Notes: generated from the sequence alone by a model not told the origin. Counted from the first letter of the stretch, positions 1 to 6,249 are shown. The stretch is DNA of 9,103 bases from DATKSS01 sp049582065 (GCA_049582065.1 JBAUTF010000389.1:1-9103); one strand, 5' to 3'. Numbers and translations are program-made.

Positions 1-1240
1 CCATCACTCTTTGACGGCTCACTTTCTGGCGATGCCCTACACGGGCGGCGCGATCAAGTGCGATCCAGGCCCACACTTTCGAGTGCACGTACTGGCGCGG
101 AGCTTCACGAATCTCCCAGATGCCGGCATCGGGCCGGCGCCAGTCGCGAGCGACGATGTCAGCGTACTGACTGAGAACTCTGAGGCTGTTTCGACTGAGT
201 CGATGGCCTGCCTCGACGAGGTTCCAGATGGCGTCGATGACCCAGCCGTACACATCGAGTTGATGCTGCTCCTGGGCGAGATTGCCAATGCGAACGGGGC
301 GGCTCTTCCGATAGCCGGAGACGGTGGGTACCTCACGTTCCGGTGCACCAGTTGCTCCTTCAAGCGTGTAGAGCACACGGATACCCGGCTCGCCGGACGC
401 GGCGCATGATGTGAGCCAGTCGACGAACCCGCGTGCCTCTTGGTGTTTGCCGACTGCCAGGAATGCGGCGACACCCACACTCGCATCACGCGGCCACGAG
501 AAGCGATAGTCCCAGTTGCGCACTCCCCCGATCTCCTCGGGCAGCGAGGTCGTCGGTGCGGCAACTGGAGCTCCGGTTGGGCTGTAGGTGAGCAGTCGCA
601 GGTTGATGAGGCTGCGGATGAGAACGTCGCGATGCGCTGCACCACAACGTATCTCTTCACACCACCGCCCCCACCAACGATCCGTGCGCTCGAGCAGATC
701 TGCAGCGACGCGATGCGTCATGGGGCTTCGCCGCGCGCTGAGCAACGTGCTGATGCGCTCGCCCGCGGCGAGGTCCCCCTTCCACGTTCCTGACGTGCTG
801 AGCTTGAGCGCTGGCGCGGTGTGGAGCGCGAACGGCACAGGCGCCAGGCGCCCCGGGAGCCCGGGTCGCGGCACGTAGCACAGGTGGGCCTCAACCTGAC
901 CGCGCACGCACTCGAGCACACGAACCACCGCTGGCATGCGAGTGTTCATGACCATCGCCTCGGTCAGGCGCGCGTCGCCGAGTGGCCCGCTCAACTCCGT
1001 GACCAGCACGGCCGAGTCGTTTCGGTAGTGGCGTGAGACAACCCGGCCGCCGGTAACTGTCAGTTCAAACTGGCCACCGTGTTCGGGGTCGACGAGCCGA
1101 CCGAAGACGGGCTCCGAGTCGAACCGCGGCCAGCACATCCAATCGATCGAGCCGGACGAGGAGACGAGTGCTCCGGTCCGGGTATCCCCGATGAAGCCGT
1201 ACTCGTGAATTCGGGGAGTGCCATCCTGCGTTCGCGCCAC
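1..1240 (-). CDS. GH15 glycoside hydrolase (glucoamylase/trehalase-like), partial, C-terminus beyond left edge
   Basis: The frame is open from a GTG at 1240-1238 to the left edge (413 codons). It reads as a bacterial GH15 enzyme, a family of inverting alpha-glucosidases acting on starch-type oligosaccharides or trehalose, probably in the cytoplasm since no signal peptide is visible. The N-terminal beta-sandwich opens with the family signature YGFIGDTRTGALVSSSGSID (residues 14-33), followed by DW and WPRFDS. The (alpha/alpha)6 barrel begins with GGVRNWDYRFSWPRDA (about 238-253). Then come GYRKSRPVRIGN and QLDVYG, and near the left edge GIWEIRE followed by VHSKVWAWIALDRA. By analogy with glucoamylase, Glu376 of WEIRE would be the general acid; the general base lies outside the window. 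An in-frame TAA at 1267-1265 forces the start downstream of it, and GTG 1240 is the only plausible codon before the conserved N-terminus. No clear Shine-Dalgarno is present. The gene is divergent from the flavoprotein gene. Substrate (trehalose or maltooligosaccharide) cannot be decided here. Confidence 0.9.
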   Translation of the reverse strand, partial: MARTQDGTPRIHEYGFIGDTRTGALVSSSGSIDWMCWPRFDSEPVFGRLVDPEHGGQFELTVTGGRVVSRHYRNDSAVLVTELSGPLGDARLTEAMVMNTRMPAVVRVLECVRGQVEAHLCYVPRPGLPGRLAPVPFALHTAPALKLSTSGTWKGDLAAGERISTLLSARRSPMTHRVAADLLERTDRWWGRWCEEIRCGAAHRDVLIRSLINLRLLTYSPTGAPVAAPTTSLPEEIGGVRNWDYRFSWPRDASVGVAAFLAVGKHQEARGFVDWLTSCAASGEPGIRVLYTLEGATGAPEREVPTVSGYRKSRPVRIGNLAQEQHQLDVYGWVIDAIWNLVEAGHRLSRNSLRVLSQYADIVARDWRRPDAGIWEIREAPRQYVHSKVWAWIALDRAARVGHRQKVSRQRVM

Positions 1241-1332
1241 GTTATCGGACGTTACGACGAGGAGTTACAGTTGCGCACGTGATCCCATACGTGGAAGGTC
1301 AGTTCGACCGCACGTGAATCGCCTGACCTGAT
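1241..1332. promoter_or_regulatory. divergent intergenic region with 9-bp direct repeat and 7-bp inverted repeat
   Basis: This 92-bp region must hold the control signals for both the leftward GH15 gene and the rightward flavoprotein gene. CGCACGTGA occurs exactly twice in the same orientation (1274-1282 and 1309-1317, 35 bp apart). Each copy contains the palindrome CACGTG, and a partial third copy, ACGTG, lies at 1289-1293. An inverted repeat, AGGTCAG (1296-1302) with CTGACCT (1323-1329), ends three bases before the flavoprotein ATG. No convincing -35/-10 pair was seen. The repeats are directly visible; a role as operator is inference. Confidence 0.35.
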
Positions 1333-2574
1333 ATGGCAAGCGCGGGGATCGTGATCGTCGGAGCCGGGATGTGCGGCGGCAACGCCGCCGTCACGCTGCG
1401 CGAGGGCGGGTATCTGGAGCGCGTCGTGCTGATCGGCGACGAGCCCGAGGCCCCGTATGGCCGCCCTCCCCTTTCCAAGACGTATTTCCGCAACGAAGAG
1501 GATTTGACGGCGTGGATGGTCAAACCGCCCGCGTGGTATGACGAAAACAATGTCGCGCGCTTGCGTGCGCGCGTCAAGGCGATTGACACTCAGGCGCGCG
1601 AAGTCGTGCTCGAGAACTCGCGCAAGCGCATTGCGTTCGACAAGGTGCTGCTGGCGTCAGGCGGCCGTAATCTGGGGTTGTCAGTCCCCGGCGCAGACCT
1701 CCCCGGGGTGCTCGGACTCCGGACGCTGGCCGACTGCAACGCTATCAAGGAGGCGGCAGCACCGGGCACTCACGCCGTCATCGTGGGTATGGGCTTCATC
1801 GGCAGCGAGGTGGCTGCGTCGCTCCGCCAGCTGGGCGTCAGAGTCACGGCAGTAGTGAGCGGCGGCGGGCCTTTGGCGCGGGTACTCGGCGACGACGTTG
1901 GTTCGGTGATGGCGGCGATCCATCGCGAGAAAGGAGTCGAACTGCTTCTCCATGATCGTGTTGTTGCGTTCATGGGAACGGGCCGCGTCGAGCGCGCGCT
2001 GACCAGTCGCGGCACGACCGTACCGTGCGACTTCGCGGTGACGGGAACGGGCATCGAGCCGGCTGTGGACGTGGCCCGCGCGAGTGGCATTCCTGTCGAT
2101 GACGGAATCATGGTGGACGAACGATGTCGCACCAATGTTCCGGCTGTCTACGCCGCAGGCGACGTGGCGAGCCAGCGGCACCCGATCTTCGGCCGCGTGC
2201 GTGTTGAGCATTACAACAACGCGGAACGCCAGGGCCGCGCAGCGGCGCGATCCATGCTTGGCGCAACCGAACCATACGACGACCTGCTTTCGTTCTGGTC
2301 GGATCAATACGAGCATGCGATTGAATACGTTGGGCATGCGCCGCGCTGGAACCAGTTCGTGGTGCGAGGCAGTCTCGAGCAGCGCAGCTTCCTCGGCTTC
2401 TATCTCCGGGACGGCAGGGTGCTTGCAGTCATGGGGTTCAACCGCGGAGGTGATCCGGAGTTGGATGAAGACGGCGAACTCTTTGCGGCCAAGGCTTTGG
2501 TCCGCAATCGCGTCGAAGTCTCTCCGCGCGTGTTGGAGGACGAGGCGAATGACCTCCGGGGCCTCTGCCGCTGA
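1333..2574 (+). CDS. FAD-dependent NAD(P)H oxidoreductase, ferredoxin/rubredoxin reductase type
   Basis: A 413-residue flavoprotein of the ferredoxin-reductase/AIF-like family (BphA4/ThcD type). Members pass electrons from NAD(P)H through FAD to a small iron-sulfur protein, often for a monooxygenase or dioxygenase. The FAD-binding fold has GAGMCG at residues 10-15 and PYGRPPLSK at 41-49. The NAD(P)-binding fold has GMGFIG at 152-157. A second FAD contact, YAAGD, is at 273-277, followed by RVEHYNNAERQGRAAA. The C-terminal reductase domain contains FWSDQYEHAIEYVG and GFYLRDGRVLAVMGFNRG. Length is normal for the family. The position usually held by Glu at the end of the second NAD-domain strand is Val175, followed by Ser-Gly-Gly-Gly, so coenzyme preference may be altered. 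The ATG lacks a Shine-Dalgarno and lies beside an inverted repeat. No ferredoxin or oxygenase gene is adjacent, so its redox partner is unknown. Confidence 0.92.
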   Translation: MASAGIVIVGAGMCGGNAAVTLREGGYLERVVLIGDEPEAPYGRPPLSKTYFRNEEDLTAWMVKPPAWYDENNVARLRARVKAIDTQAREVVLENSRKRIAFDKVLLASGGRNLGLSVPGADLPGVLGLRTLADCNAIKEAAAPGTHAVIVGMGFIGSEVAASLRQLGVRVTAVVSGGGPLARVLGDDVGSVMAAIHREKGVELLLHDRVVAFMGTGRVERALTSRGTTVPCDFAVTGTGIEPAVDVARASGIPVDDGIMVDERCRTNVPAVYAAGDVASQRHPIFGRVRVEHYNNAERQGRAAARSMLGATEPYDDLLSFWSDQYEHAIEYVGHAPRWNQFVVRGSLEQRSFLGFYLRDGRVLAVMGFNRGGDPELDEDGELFAAKALVRNRVEVSPRVLEDEANDLRGLCR

Positions 2575-2888
2575 TGACGTCACGCGCGGATGATCAGCGG
2601 CCTCCGGGGGCCGAATGGTCGCGCCATGCCCTTCGTCAAGGGGTGCCACGGGAATGGCCGCCGACCGACACGAACGACCCAATTGCAGCACCCGCCGATC
2701 GTACGTCGCACCCTTTGCCCACGCTGCCCGCAGAGCGCGGACCGGGCGCTTCCCTGCTCGCGGCCGACCTGCCAATCTTGACGAGCCGGTGAGCTCCGCG
2801 AGTCCCGTCCTGCGCGTCTGCCACCGTGAATCCTTTGATGCTGCGCACCAGTTAGACAATCCACCGACGCCACGCAGAGGAGGACGCC
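2575..2888. other. 314-bp gap without a convincing gene
   Basis: Several short open frames cross this gap on both strands, but none resembles a known family or has a good ribosome binding site. One 72-codon frame begins at 2574, overlapping the TGA of the flavoprotein gene, but its Pro/Arg-rich translation looks like random GC-rich sequence. A small dyad CGGCC/GGCCG (2598-2602 and 2609-2613) lies shortly after the flavoprotein stop but has no T-tract. The promoter of the cupin gene is presumably here; a TTGACG at 2778-2783 has no matching -10 element. Confidence 0.5.
2876..2883 (+). promoter_or_regulatory. ribosome binding site of the cupin gene
   Basis: AGAGGAGG lies six bases before the ATG at 2889, an almost ideal Shine-Dalgarno. 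It is the clearest one in the window, contrasting with the weak or absent sites of most neighbours, and it fixes the cupin start. Confidence 0.75.
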
Positions 2889-3206
2889 ATGTCGCGGTTC
2901 GTACATTGGGACGTCGATTCCACGATCGACATTCAGACCGGTTCAGTTGTGTCGCGCGTGATCTTCAGCGACGACCGAATTGAAGTCACGGTCTTCGGCT
3001 TCGACGGTGGCGCGGGGCTGAGCGAGCATCAAGCATCTCGGGCGGCCATTGTGCAGGTCATCAAAGGCCGGCTCGAGTTCACTGCGGATGGCGAGCAACT
3101 TGACGCGGGACCAGGCTTCTGGCTCCACATGGAGCCAGGAACACCTCACAGTCTCGCCGCTCGCGAACCGACGGTCATGCTCCTCACCCTCGTCGACGCC
3201 GGGTGA
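2889..3206 (+). CDS. small single-domain cupin protein
   Basis: A 105-residue protein consisting of one cupin beta-barrel. Strand-rich sequence leads into GLSEHQASRAAIVQVIKG (about 43-60), which is cupin motif 1, then FTADGEQLDAGPGFWLHMEP and PGTPHSLAA (83-91), which is motif 2 with His87. Motif 1 keeps His47 but has Ala49 at the usual second His position and no Glu at the usual place, so a full three-His/one-Glu metal site is not visible. This reduced pattern is, as far as I recall, common in the LSEH subgroup of small cupins. Function is not assignable; such proteins act as small-molecule binding, isomerase or dioxygenase-like modules. No signal peptide or membrane segment. It converges on the DUF488 gene, with 79 bp between the two stops. 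Confidence 0.85.
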   Translation: MSRFVHWDVDSTIDIQTGSVVSRVIFSDDRIEVTVFGFDGGAGLSEHQASRAAIVQVIKGRLEFTADGEQLDAGPGFWLHMEPGTPHSLAAREPTVMLLTLVDAG

Positions 3207-3285
3207 ATCCTCATCGCGACCCCATGGATGGGACACAGCCTCGGACTTCCGGTGCGAGCCCGTCGGCACAGCACCTTGGCGCGCG

Positions 3286-3864
3286 TCAGCTCGCCTGAGG
3301 ATCCTGGAAATCCAGCGTCGGAACAATTGCGCTCTCGCCGGTGACCGGCAGCTGATCGTAGACGATGTGGTCACCCAGCTTGCGCACGCCGTCGGTGAGC
3401 CGATGATCGCGCAGTGATGCGTCGTGCATGACATGGCGGATGTCGAAGTCGTGGACCAGCATCAGGTAGTCGCTCAGAAGGCGGCGGTGGCAGCGCCACC
3501 ACAAGGACTCGGAACACATCACGGTGACGATCGTGACAGCCGCCAACTTCCGGAGCTCCTCGGCGCCGGCAACGAATTCCTGGGTGAGCATGTAATCGGC
3601 GTATCCCCTGAACGCGGGGTGGCGCAGTGCGGTGTTGGGCGACTCTGGAGAGGGCTTGCGGAAGCCGCCTAACGCGCGCTCCCACTGATAGCTGATGCCT
3701 GCCGTCGGAAGCCATCGCTCCATCTCGAAGCGACCGAACTGCGGGTTATGCCGGCTGCCGGGCACGGAGCGAATGTCGACAAGGCAAGTCGCTCCGGCAC
3801 CATCGAGCAAGCGGACGAACTCCTCCGCGGATATGGTGCCGTGACCGATGGTCATCAGGCGCAT
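3286..3864 (-). CDS. DUF488 family protein
   Basis: From the chosen ATG at 3864 this is a 192-residue DUF488 protein. It opens directly with the family's N-terminal signature TIGHGT (residues 5-10), then VDIRSVPGSRHNPQF (29-43), and carries the conserved C-terminal Cys/His region VMCSESLWWRCHRRLL (115-130) with Cys117, Cys125 and His126. The biochemical role of DUF488 is not established; the conserved Asp-Ile-Arg and Cys/His residues suggest a nucleic-acid-related or small catalytic role, which is inference only. The frame extends upstream to 3993, adding 43 Arg/Lys-rich residues (RIKRSNLTLRRASPK and similar). These are unlike the family and read like translated spacer, so the internal ATG is preferred. 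Its Shine-Dalgarno is weak. It is transcribed alone, convergent with the cupin gene. Confidence 0.85.
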   Translation of the reverse strand: MRLMTIGHGTISAEEFVRLLDGAGATCLVDIRSVPGSRHNPQFGRFEMERWLPTAGISYQWERALGGFRKPSPESPNTALRHPAFRGYADYMLTQEFVAGAEELRKLAAVTIVTVMCSESLWWRCHRRLLSDYLMLVHDFDIRHVMHDASLRDHRLTDGVRKLGDHIVYDQLPVTGESAIVPTLDFQDPQAS

Positions 3865-4064
3865 CCGTTCATCGTAGACGCGACGACGCGTTCGCTTCGG
3901 TATCGCCTTTGGACTGGCACGCCGAAGGGTCAGGTTGCTGCGCTTGATACGCGAACGGGCTGCGTGGACGTAAGTGTCATTGGGTTTCCCCACCTACACC
4001 CCGTTCACCGCCGGCGCCCAACGCACGGCGCAACCGCTCGTTGCGAACTCAAATTGCGCACCCG

Positions 4065-4114
4065 TCGGGGAGACAGGACTCGACCCTGCGACCCCTGCTC
4101 CCCTAGACCAGGTC
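4065..4114 (-). pseudogene. tRNA-Pro-like 3' relic (anticodon arm, variable loop, T arm, 3' acceptor strand)
   Basis: Read on the minus strand, GGTCGCAGG (4094-4086) is followed by the T-loop-like GTCGAGT, then CCTGT and CTCCCCGA. This is very close to the remembered end of bacterial tRNA-Pro (variable loop GGTC, T arm GCAGG/CCTGT, acceptor strand ending CCCCGA). Upstream, CCTGG and GCAGG could be a damaged anticodon stem around a GGG anticodon. The T-loop has G where the invariant T54 should be, and no matching 5' acceptor strand (CGGGGAG) is found about 70 nt upstream, so a functional tRNA is unlikely. A chance alternative is that this is simply a hairpin, because GGGGAG and CTCCCC here also pair with each other. 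Confidence 0.4.
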
Positions 4115-4257
4115 TTATTTTCCGACTCGGGCTGAGTTCGGCTTAGCGTGGTTTCTCCGGGAAATGGTTGAAAATGAGGACTAGATCGCGCGTTCTGGAT
4201 TTCGTGGGAATGGCCTGGACATGATGCGGGTAGCGGGCGCGCAGCCGACCACCGTGA

Positions 4258-4455
4258 TCAGCCTTTTGCCAGCACGTCGAAGCCGGCGGAGGAGTTCACG
4301 TTGACGCCGCCTTGCACGGGGAGCGCCGGTAGATCGGCGTCCCCAGCGACGGTGGTATCCAGCGCTCTGATGACCTCGACAGCAGGGATCTGATCGTCAT
4401 GAGGATTCCGGCAGACCCGTGGAACCTCCCTGGGCGTCACCGCCTTGCGGTCGCC
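4258..4455 (-). pseudogene. C-terminal remnant of a PIN-domain (VapC-like) toxin
   Basis: The minus-strand frame ending at the TGA 4260-4258 reads VCRNPHDDQIPAVEVI, then TTVAGDADLPALPVQGGVNV, then a short FDVLAKG tail. This matches the C-terminal pattern of PIN-family toxin components: CRDPxDD, a hydrophobic helix, VTGDxDLLAL, a GGV-type strand, then a final FL-rich tail. The family are Mg2+-dependent ribonucleases of toxin-antitoxin modules, and the acidic residues of NPHDD and GDAD would be part of the active site. The helix normally reading LALA is degenerate (IPAVEV), the N-terminal half of the domain with its first Asp is missing, and no antitoxin gene is adjacent. The open frame continues upstream to 4629 but that part is Arg-rich, lacks PIN features and overlaps the CDF-like gene. 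Read as a decayed fragment. Confidence 0.5.
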
Positions 4456-4573
4456 TCGAGCTCGGCTCACGCGATGCAGCCCCCATCGCTTCGCGTGTTG
4501 AGACGGCGCGCCACAGGGCCGCCAACCTGACCGCCGCACGCGTTCGGCGGTGTCGCCGGCTTCATCGCTCGGC

Positions 4574-5161
4574 ATGACGGCCAGTACCCGGCGGCTGCTG
4601 CGACGTGGGATCACCCTCGAGGGCTTCACGCTCGGCTGGAATGTCGTGGGTGTTGTGATCCTCGCGTTTGCCGCGCTCGGTGCCCATTCGGTTGCTCTTG
4701 CCGGCTTCGGCCTCGACTCGCTCGTGGAAATCGGTGCATCGACAGTGGTCTTGTGGGAACTGACGGGTACCGGCGGTTTCGACCGCCAGCGCCGCGCGTT
4801 GCGCTTGATCGGCGCCGCTTTCTTCGCGCTTGCGGTCTACATCGCAGCCCAGGGCGCCTACATCCTCGCGACCGGTGCGCGCCCCGCGCCTTCCTCGCTC
4901 GGCATCGCGTGGACGGCCGTCACGTGCGCGGTGATGCTCGCGTTGGCCTATGGAAAGGGAGTCACCGGTAGAGCGCTTGGCAATCCCGTCCTGACGACCG
5001 AAGGGCGTGTGACACTCGTCGATGCCTATCTCGCGGGCGCGGTCCTTATCGGACTCGTCCTCAACGCCGCGCTCGGATGGTGGTGGGCGGACCCGGTCGC
5101 CGGGTTCGTCATCGTCTTCTACGGAATCCGAGAGGGACGCGCCGCATGGCACGGGGTCTGA
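4574..5161 (+). CDS. CDF-type cation transporter, transmembrane domain only
   Basis: A 195-residue membrane protein resembling the short CDF-like cation transporters of high-GC bacteria. It starts RRLLRRGITLEGFTLGWN, followed by hydrophobic segments near residues 20-57, 72-93, 103-120 and 145-180. Family-like signatures are SVALAGFGLDSLVE (39-52), with Asp48 and Glu52 in the second membrane segment where CDF proteins bind metal, and LVDAYLAG then LNAALGWWWADPVAG near the C-terminus. The cytoplasmic C-terminal metal-binding domain of canonical CDF exporters is absent, which is normal for this short group. Metal and direction of transport cannot be told. ATG 4574 is preferred because the family N-terminus begins there; an in-frame GTG at 4550 would add eight residues. 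Neither start has a good Shine-Dalgarno. Confidence 0.8.
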   Translation: MTASTRRLLRRGITLEGFTLGWNVVGVVILAFAALGAHSVALAGFGLDSLVEIGASTVVLWELTGTGGFDRQRRALRLIGAAFFALAVYIAAQGAYILATGARPAPSSLGIAWTAVTCAVMLALAYGKGVTGRALGNPVLTTEGRVTLVDAYLAGAVLIGLVLNAALGWWWADPVAGFVIVFYGIREGRAAWHGV

Positions 5162-5263
5162 TCGACCCCGCGCAGCCGCGCATCCCCGCGTCGCTGAGGC
5201 CCGGGTGACTTTGCCCCCTTGGAGGGCGTCCAACAGGGCGCTCAGTCCTCGTGCTGCGGGACC

Positions 5264-5289
5264 GCTGGCGTGGCGAAACGGTAGGCGCT
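5264..5289 (+). pseudogene. tRNA-Leu-like 5' fragment (acceptor strand and D arm)
   Basis: GCTGGCG (5264-5270) followed by TGGCGAAACGGTAGGCGC (5271-5288) closely matches the 5' end of bacterial tRNA-Leu: seven-base acceptor strand, TG linker, three-pair D stem GCG/CGC (5273-5275 with 5286-5288) and D loop with GG. From memory of the consensus, only one base of TGGCGAAACGGTAGACGC differs. Downstream there is no pairing anticodon stem, long variable arm, T arm or acceptor complement CGCCAGC within about 90 nt, so it is a fragment. It ends about 80 bases before the EamA-family start codon. Confidence 0.45.
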
Positions 5290-5367
5290 ATGTATGAGCT
5301 GGCCTGCCACAGTTTCTTATATGAGCAGCAGGATCCCGCCCGTTCTCCTGGGCGAGGCGGCGTGTCA

Positions 5368-6249
5368 ATGACCGGTTCGCTTGGTTACATTGGGGCGTAC
5401 GTCCTGGTGGTTGGTGTCGCCTCCTTCATCGAAAGTCCAGTAGGGCGCGGCTTTGGACCTTTCCAGCTCAACGCGCTGATACGCACCGGCAGCCTGGTAG
5501 CCGCCGTTGCAGCACTCGTCTTGACACATGGGCTCGCAATTCCTCCGAGTCCACCTGCCCTCGCTGGGCTCGGCATCGGGCTGCTCACTGGCGTGGGGTC
5601 GCTCTTCTACTGCTTCGCGCTCGATTACCTCTCGGTCGCGATGGTGGTCACCTTCTCGAATCTGTACATCGTGATCACGACGCTGCTCGGCATCGCCGTC
5701 CTCGGTGAGCGCGTCACGGTGTTGAAGATCGTGGGCTTGGCATGCATCTTGCTTGGGGTGGTTCTGCTCGCGCACCCTCCTGCGCGATACGCGGTGACTC
5801 CCGAGGCAGCAAGATCCGACCGGAAGATGGTCGGCTTGCTGGCCTTCGGAACCATCGCGATCTACGTCATGATCATCGGGGTCGGGGCGTTCCTCGAGAA
5901 GCCAGCCTTGAAAGGCCTCGATGCGACGCAGCTCAATGCCCTGATGGCCATTTCCATGACTGCAGTTGCCGGCGTGGCGCTCACCGTCAGAGGACCTCGG
6001 TTGCCGATGACCAAGCGCACGTTGGGTGCATTCGGCGTCGGTGCCATGATTGGCATCGCCTCGGTGTTCTACTTCCTGGGGCTTGCCGGCCTCAATGTGT
6101 CCGTCGCGGCCGCGTCCTCGAACGCCTTCATCATCGTCACCGTCGTGCTCTCAACCATCTTCCTACGGCAGCCGCTCACCCGAGCGCGTGGCGGAGCCAT
6201 CATCGTGACGCTGTTCGGCGTCACCGGTCTGGCGCTCTCGGCCGGCTGA
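5368..6249 (+). CDS. EamA-family (DMT superfamily) transporter
   Basis: A 293-residue integral membrane protein with about ten hydrophobic segments arranged as two homologous EamA repeats. Members export or import amino acids, nucleotide-like metabolites or drugs; the substrate here is unknown. The repeats are unusually easy to see: SFIESPVGRG (19-28) matches AFLEKPALKG (174-183), QLNAL recurs at 33-37 and 188-192, and GVGSLFY (75-81) matches GIASVFY (229-235), all offset by 154 or 155 residues. Each half ends in a typical EamA helix pair (LGERVTVLKIVGLACILLGVV; FLRQPLTRARGGAIIVTLFG). ATG 5368 is chosen because the first membrane segment begins right after it and GAGGCGG lies about 8 bases upstream. 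The open frame reaches back to 5251, but that part runs through the tRNA-Leu-like fragment and is not membrane-like. A 206-bp gap separates it from the CDF-like gene. Confidence 0.88.
   Translation: MTGSLGYIGAYVLVVGVASFIESPVGRGFGPFQLNALIRTGSLVAAVAALVLTHGLAIPPSPPALAGLGIGLLTGVGSLFYCFALDYLSVAMVVTFSNLYIVITTLLGIAVLGERVTVLKIVGLACILLGVVLLAHPPARYAVTPEAARSDRKMVGLLAFGTIAIYVMIIGVGAFLEKPALKGLDATQLNALMAISMTAVAGVALTVRGPRLPMTKRTLGAFGVGAMIGIASVFYFLGLAGLNVSVAAASSNAFIIVTVVLSTIFLRQPLTRARGGAIIVTLFGVTGLALSAG

Larger units (their letters stand above)
3865..4573. other. 709-bp region without an intact gene, containing relics
   Basis: Between the divergent DUF488 and CDF-like genes no intact coding frame is convincing. 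It holds an upstream extension of the DUF488 frame (3865-3993), a tRNA-Pro-like relic (about 4065-4114, minus), a less GC-rich stretch (about 4110-4210), and the C-terminal remnant of a PIN-domain toxin (4258-4455, minus). A bulged hairpin pairs CCGACTC (4122-4128) with GAGTTCGG (4134-4141). Promoters for both flanking genes should lie here but none was recognised. Confidence 0.5.

Noticed and set aside
37..660. Minus-strand 207-codon frame
   Set aside because: Ser/Arg/Pro-rich shadow. Another minus-strand frame over the same bases carries the unmistakable GH15 motifs GGVRNWDYRFSWPRDA and WEIRE.
2575..2582. Palindrome TGACGTCA right after the flavoprotein stop
   Set aside because: A single 8-bp palindrome without a second copy or a promoter nearby is expected by chance.
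2574..2792. 72-codon frame overlapping the flavoprotein stop codon
   Set aside because: The overlap suggests translational coupling, but there is no Shine-Dalgarno and the Pro/Arg-rich translation shows no domain or conserved pattern.
1681..2859. Long minus-strand open frame of 392 codons
   Set aside because: It lies antisense to the flavoprotein gene, whose FAD, NAD(P) and C-terminal motifs are all intact; the antisense translation resembles no family and is a by-product of high GC.
2889..3206. Missing second His and Glu in cupin motif 1 as a sign of a dead protein
   Set aside because: Reduced metal ligands are common among small cupins of this LSEH type, and the gene has an excellent ribosome binding site and an intact frame.
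4067..4103. Hairpin GGGGAG/CTCCCC as an intrinsic terminator
   Set aside because: No T-run follows the stem directly on either strand, and no gene ends nearby. The pairing is also explained by the tRNA-like relic.
3748..4146. Plus-strand 132-codon frame
   Set aside because: Its first third is antisense to the DUF488 protein and the rest crosses the tRNA-like relic; composition looks non-coding.
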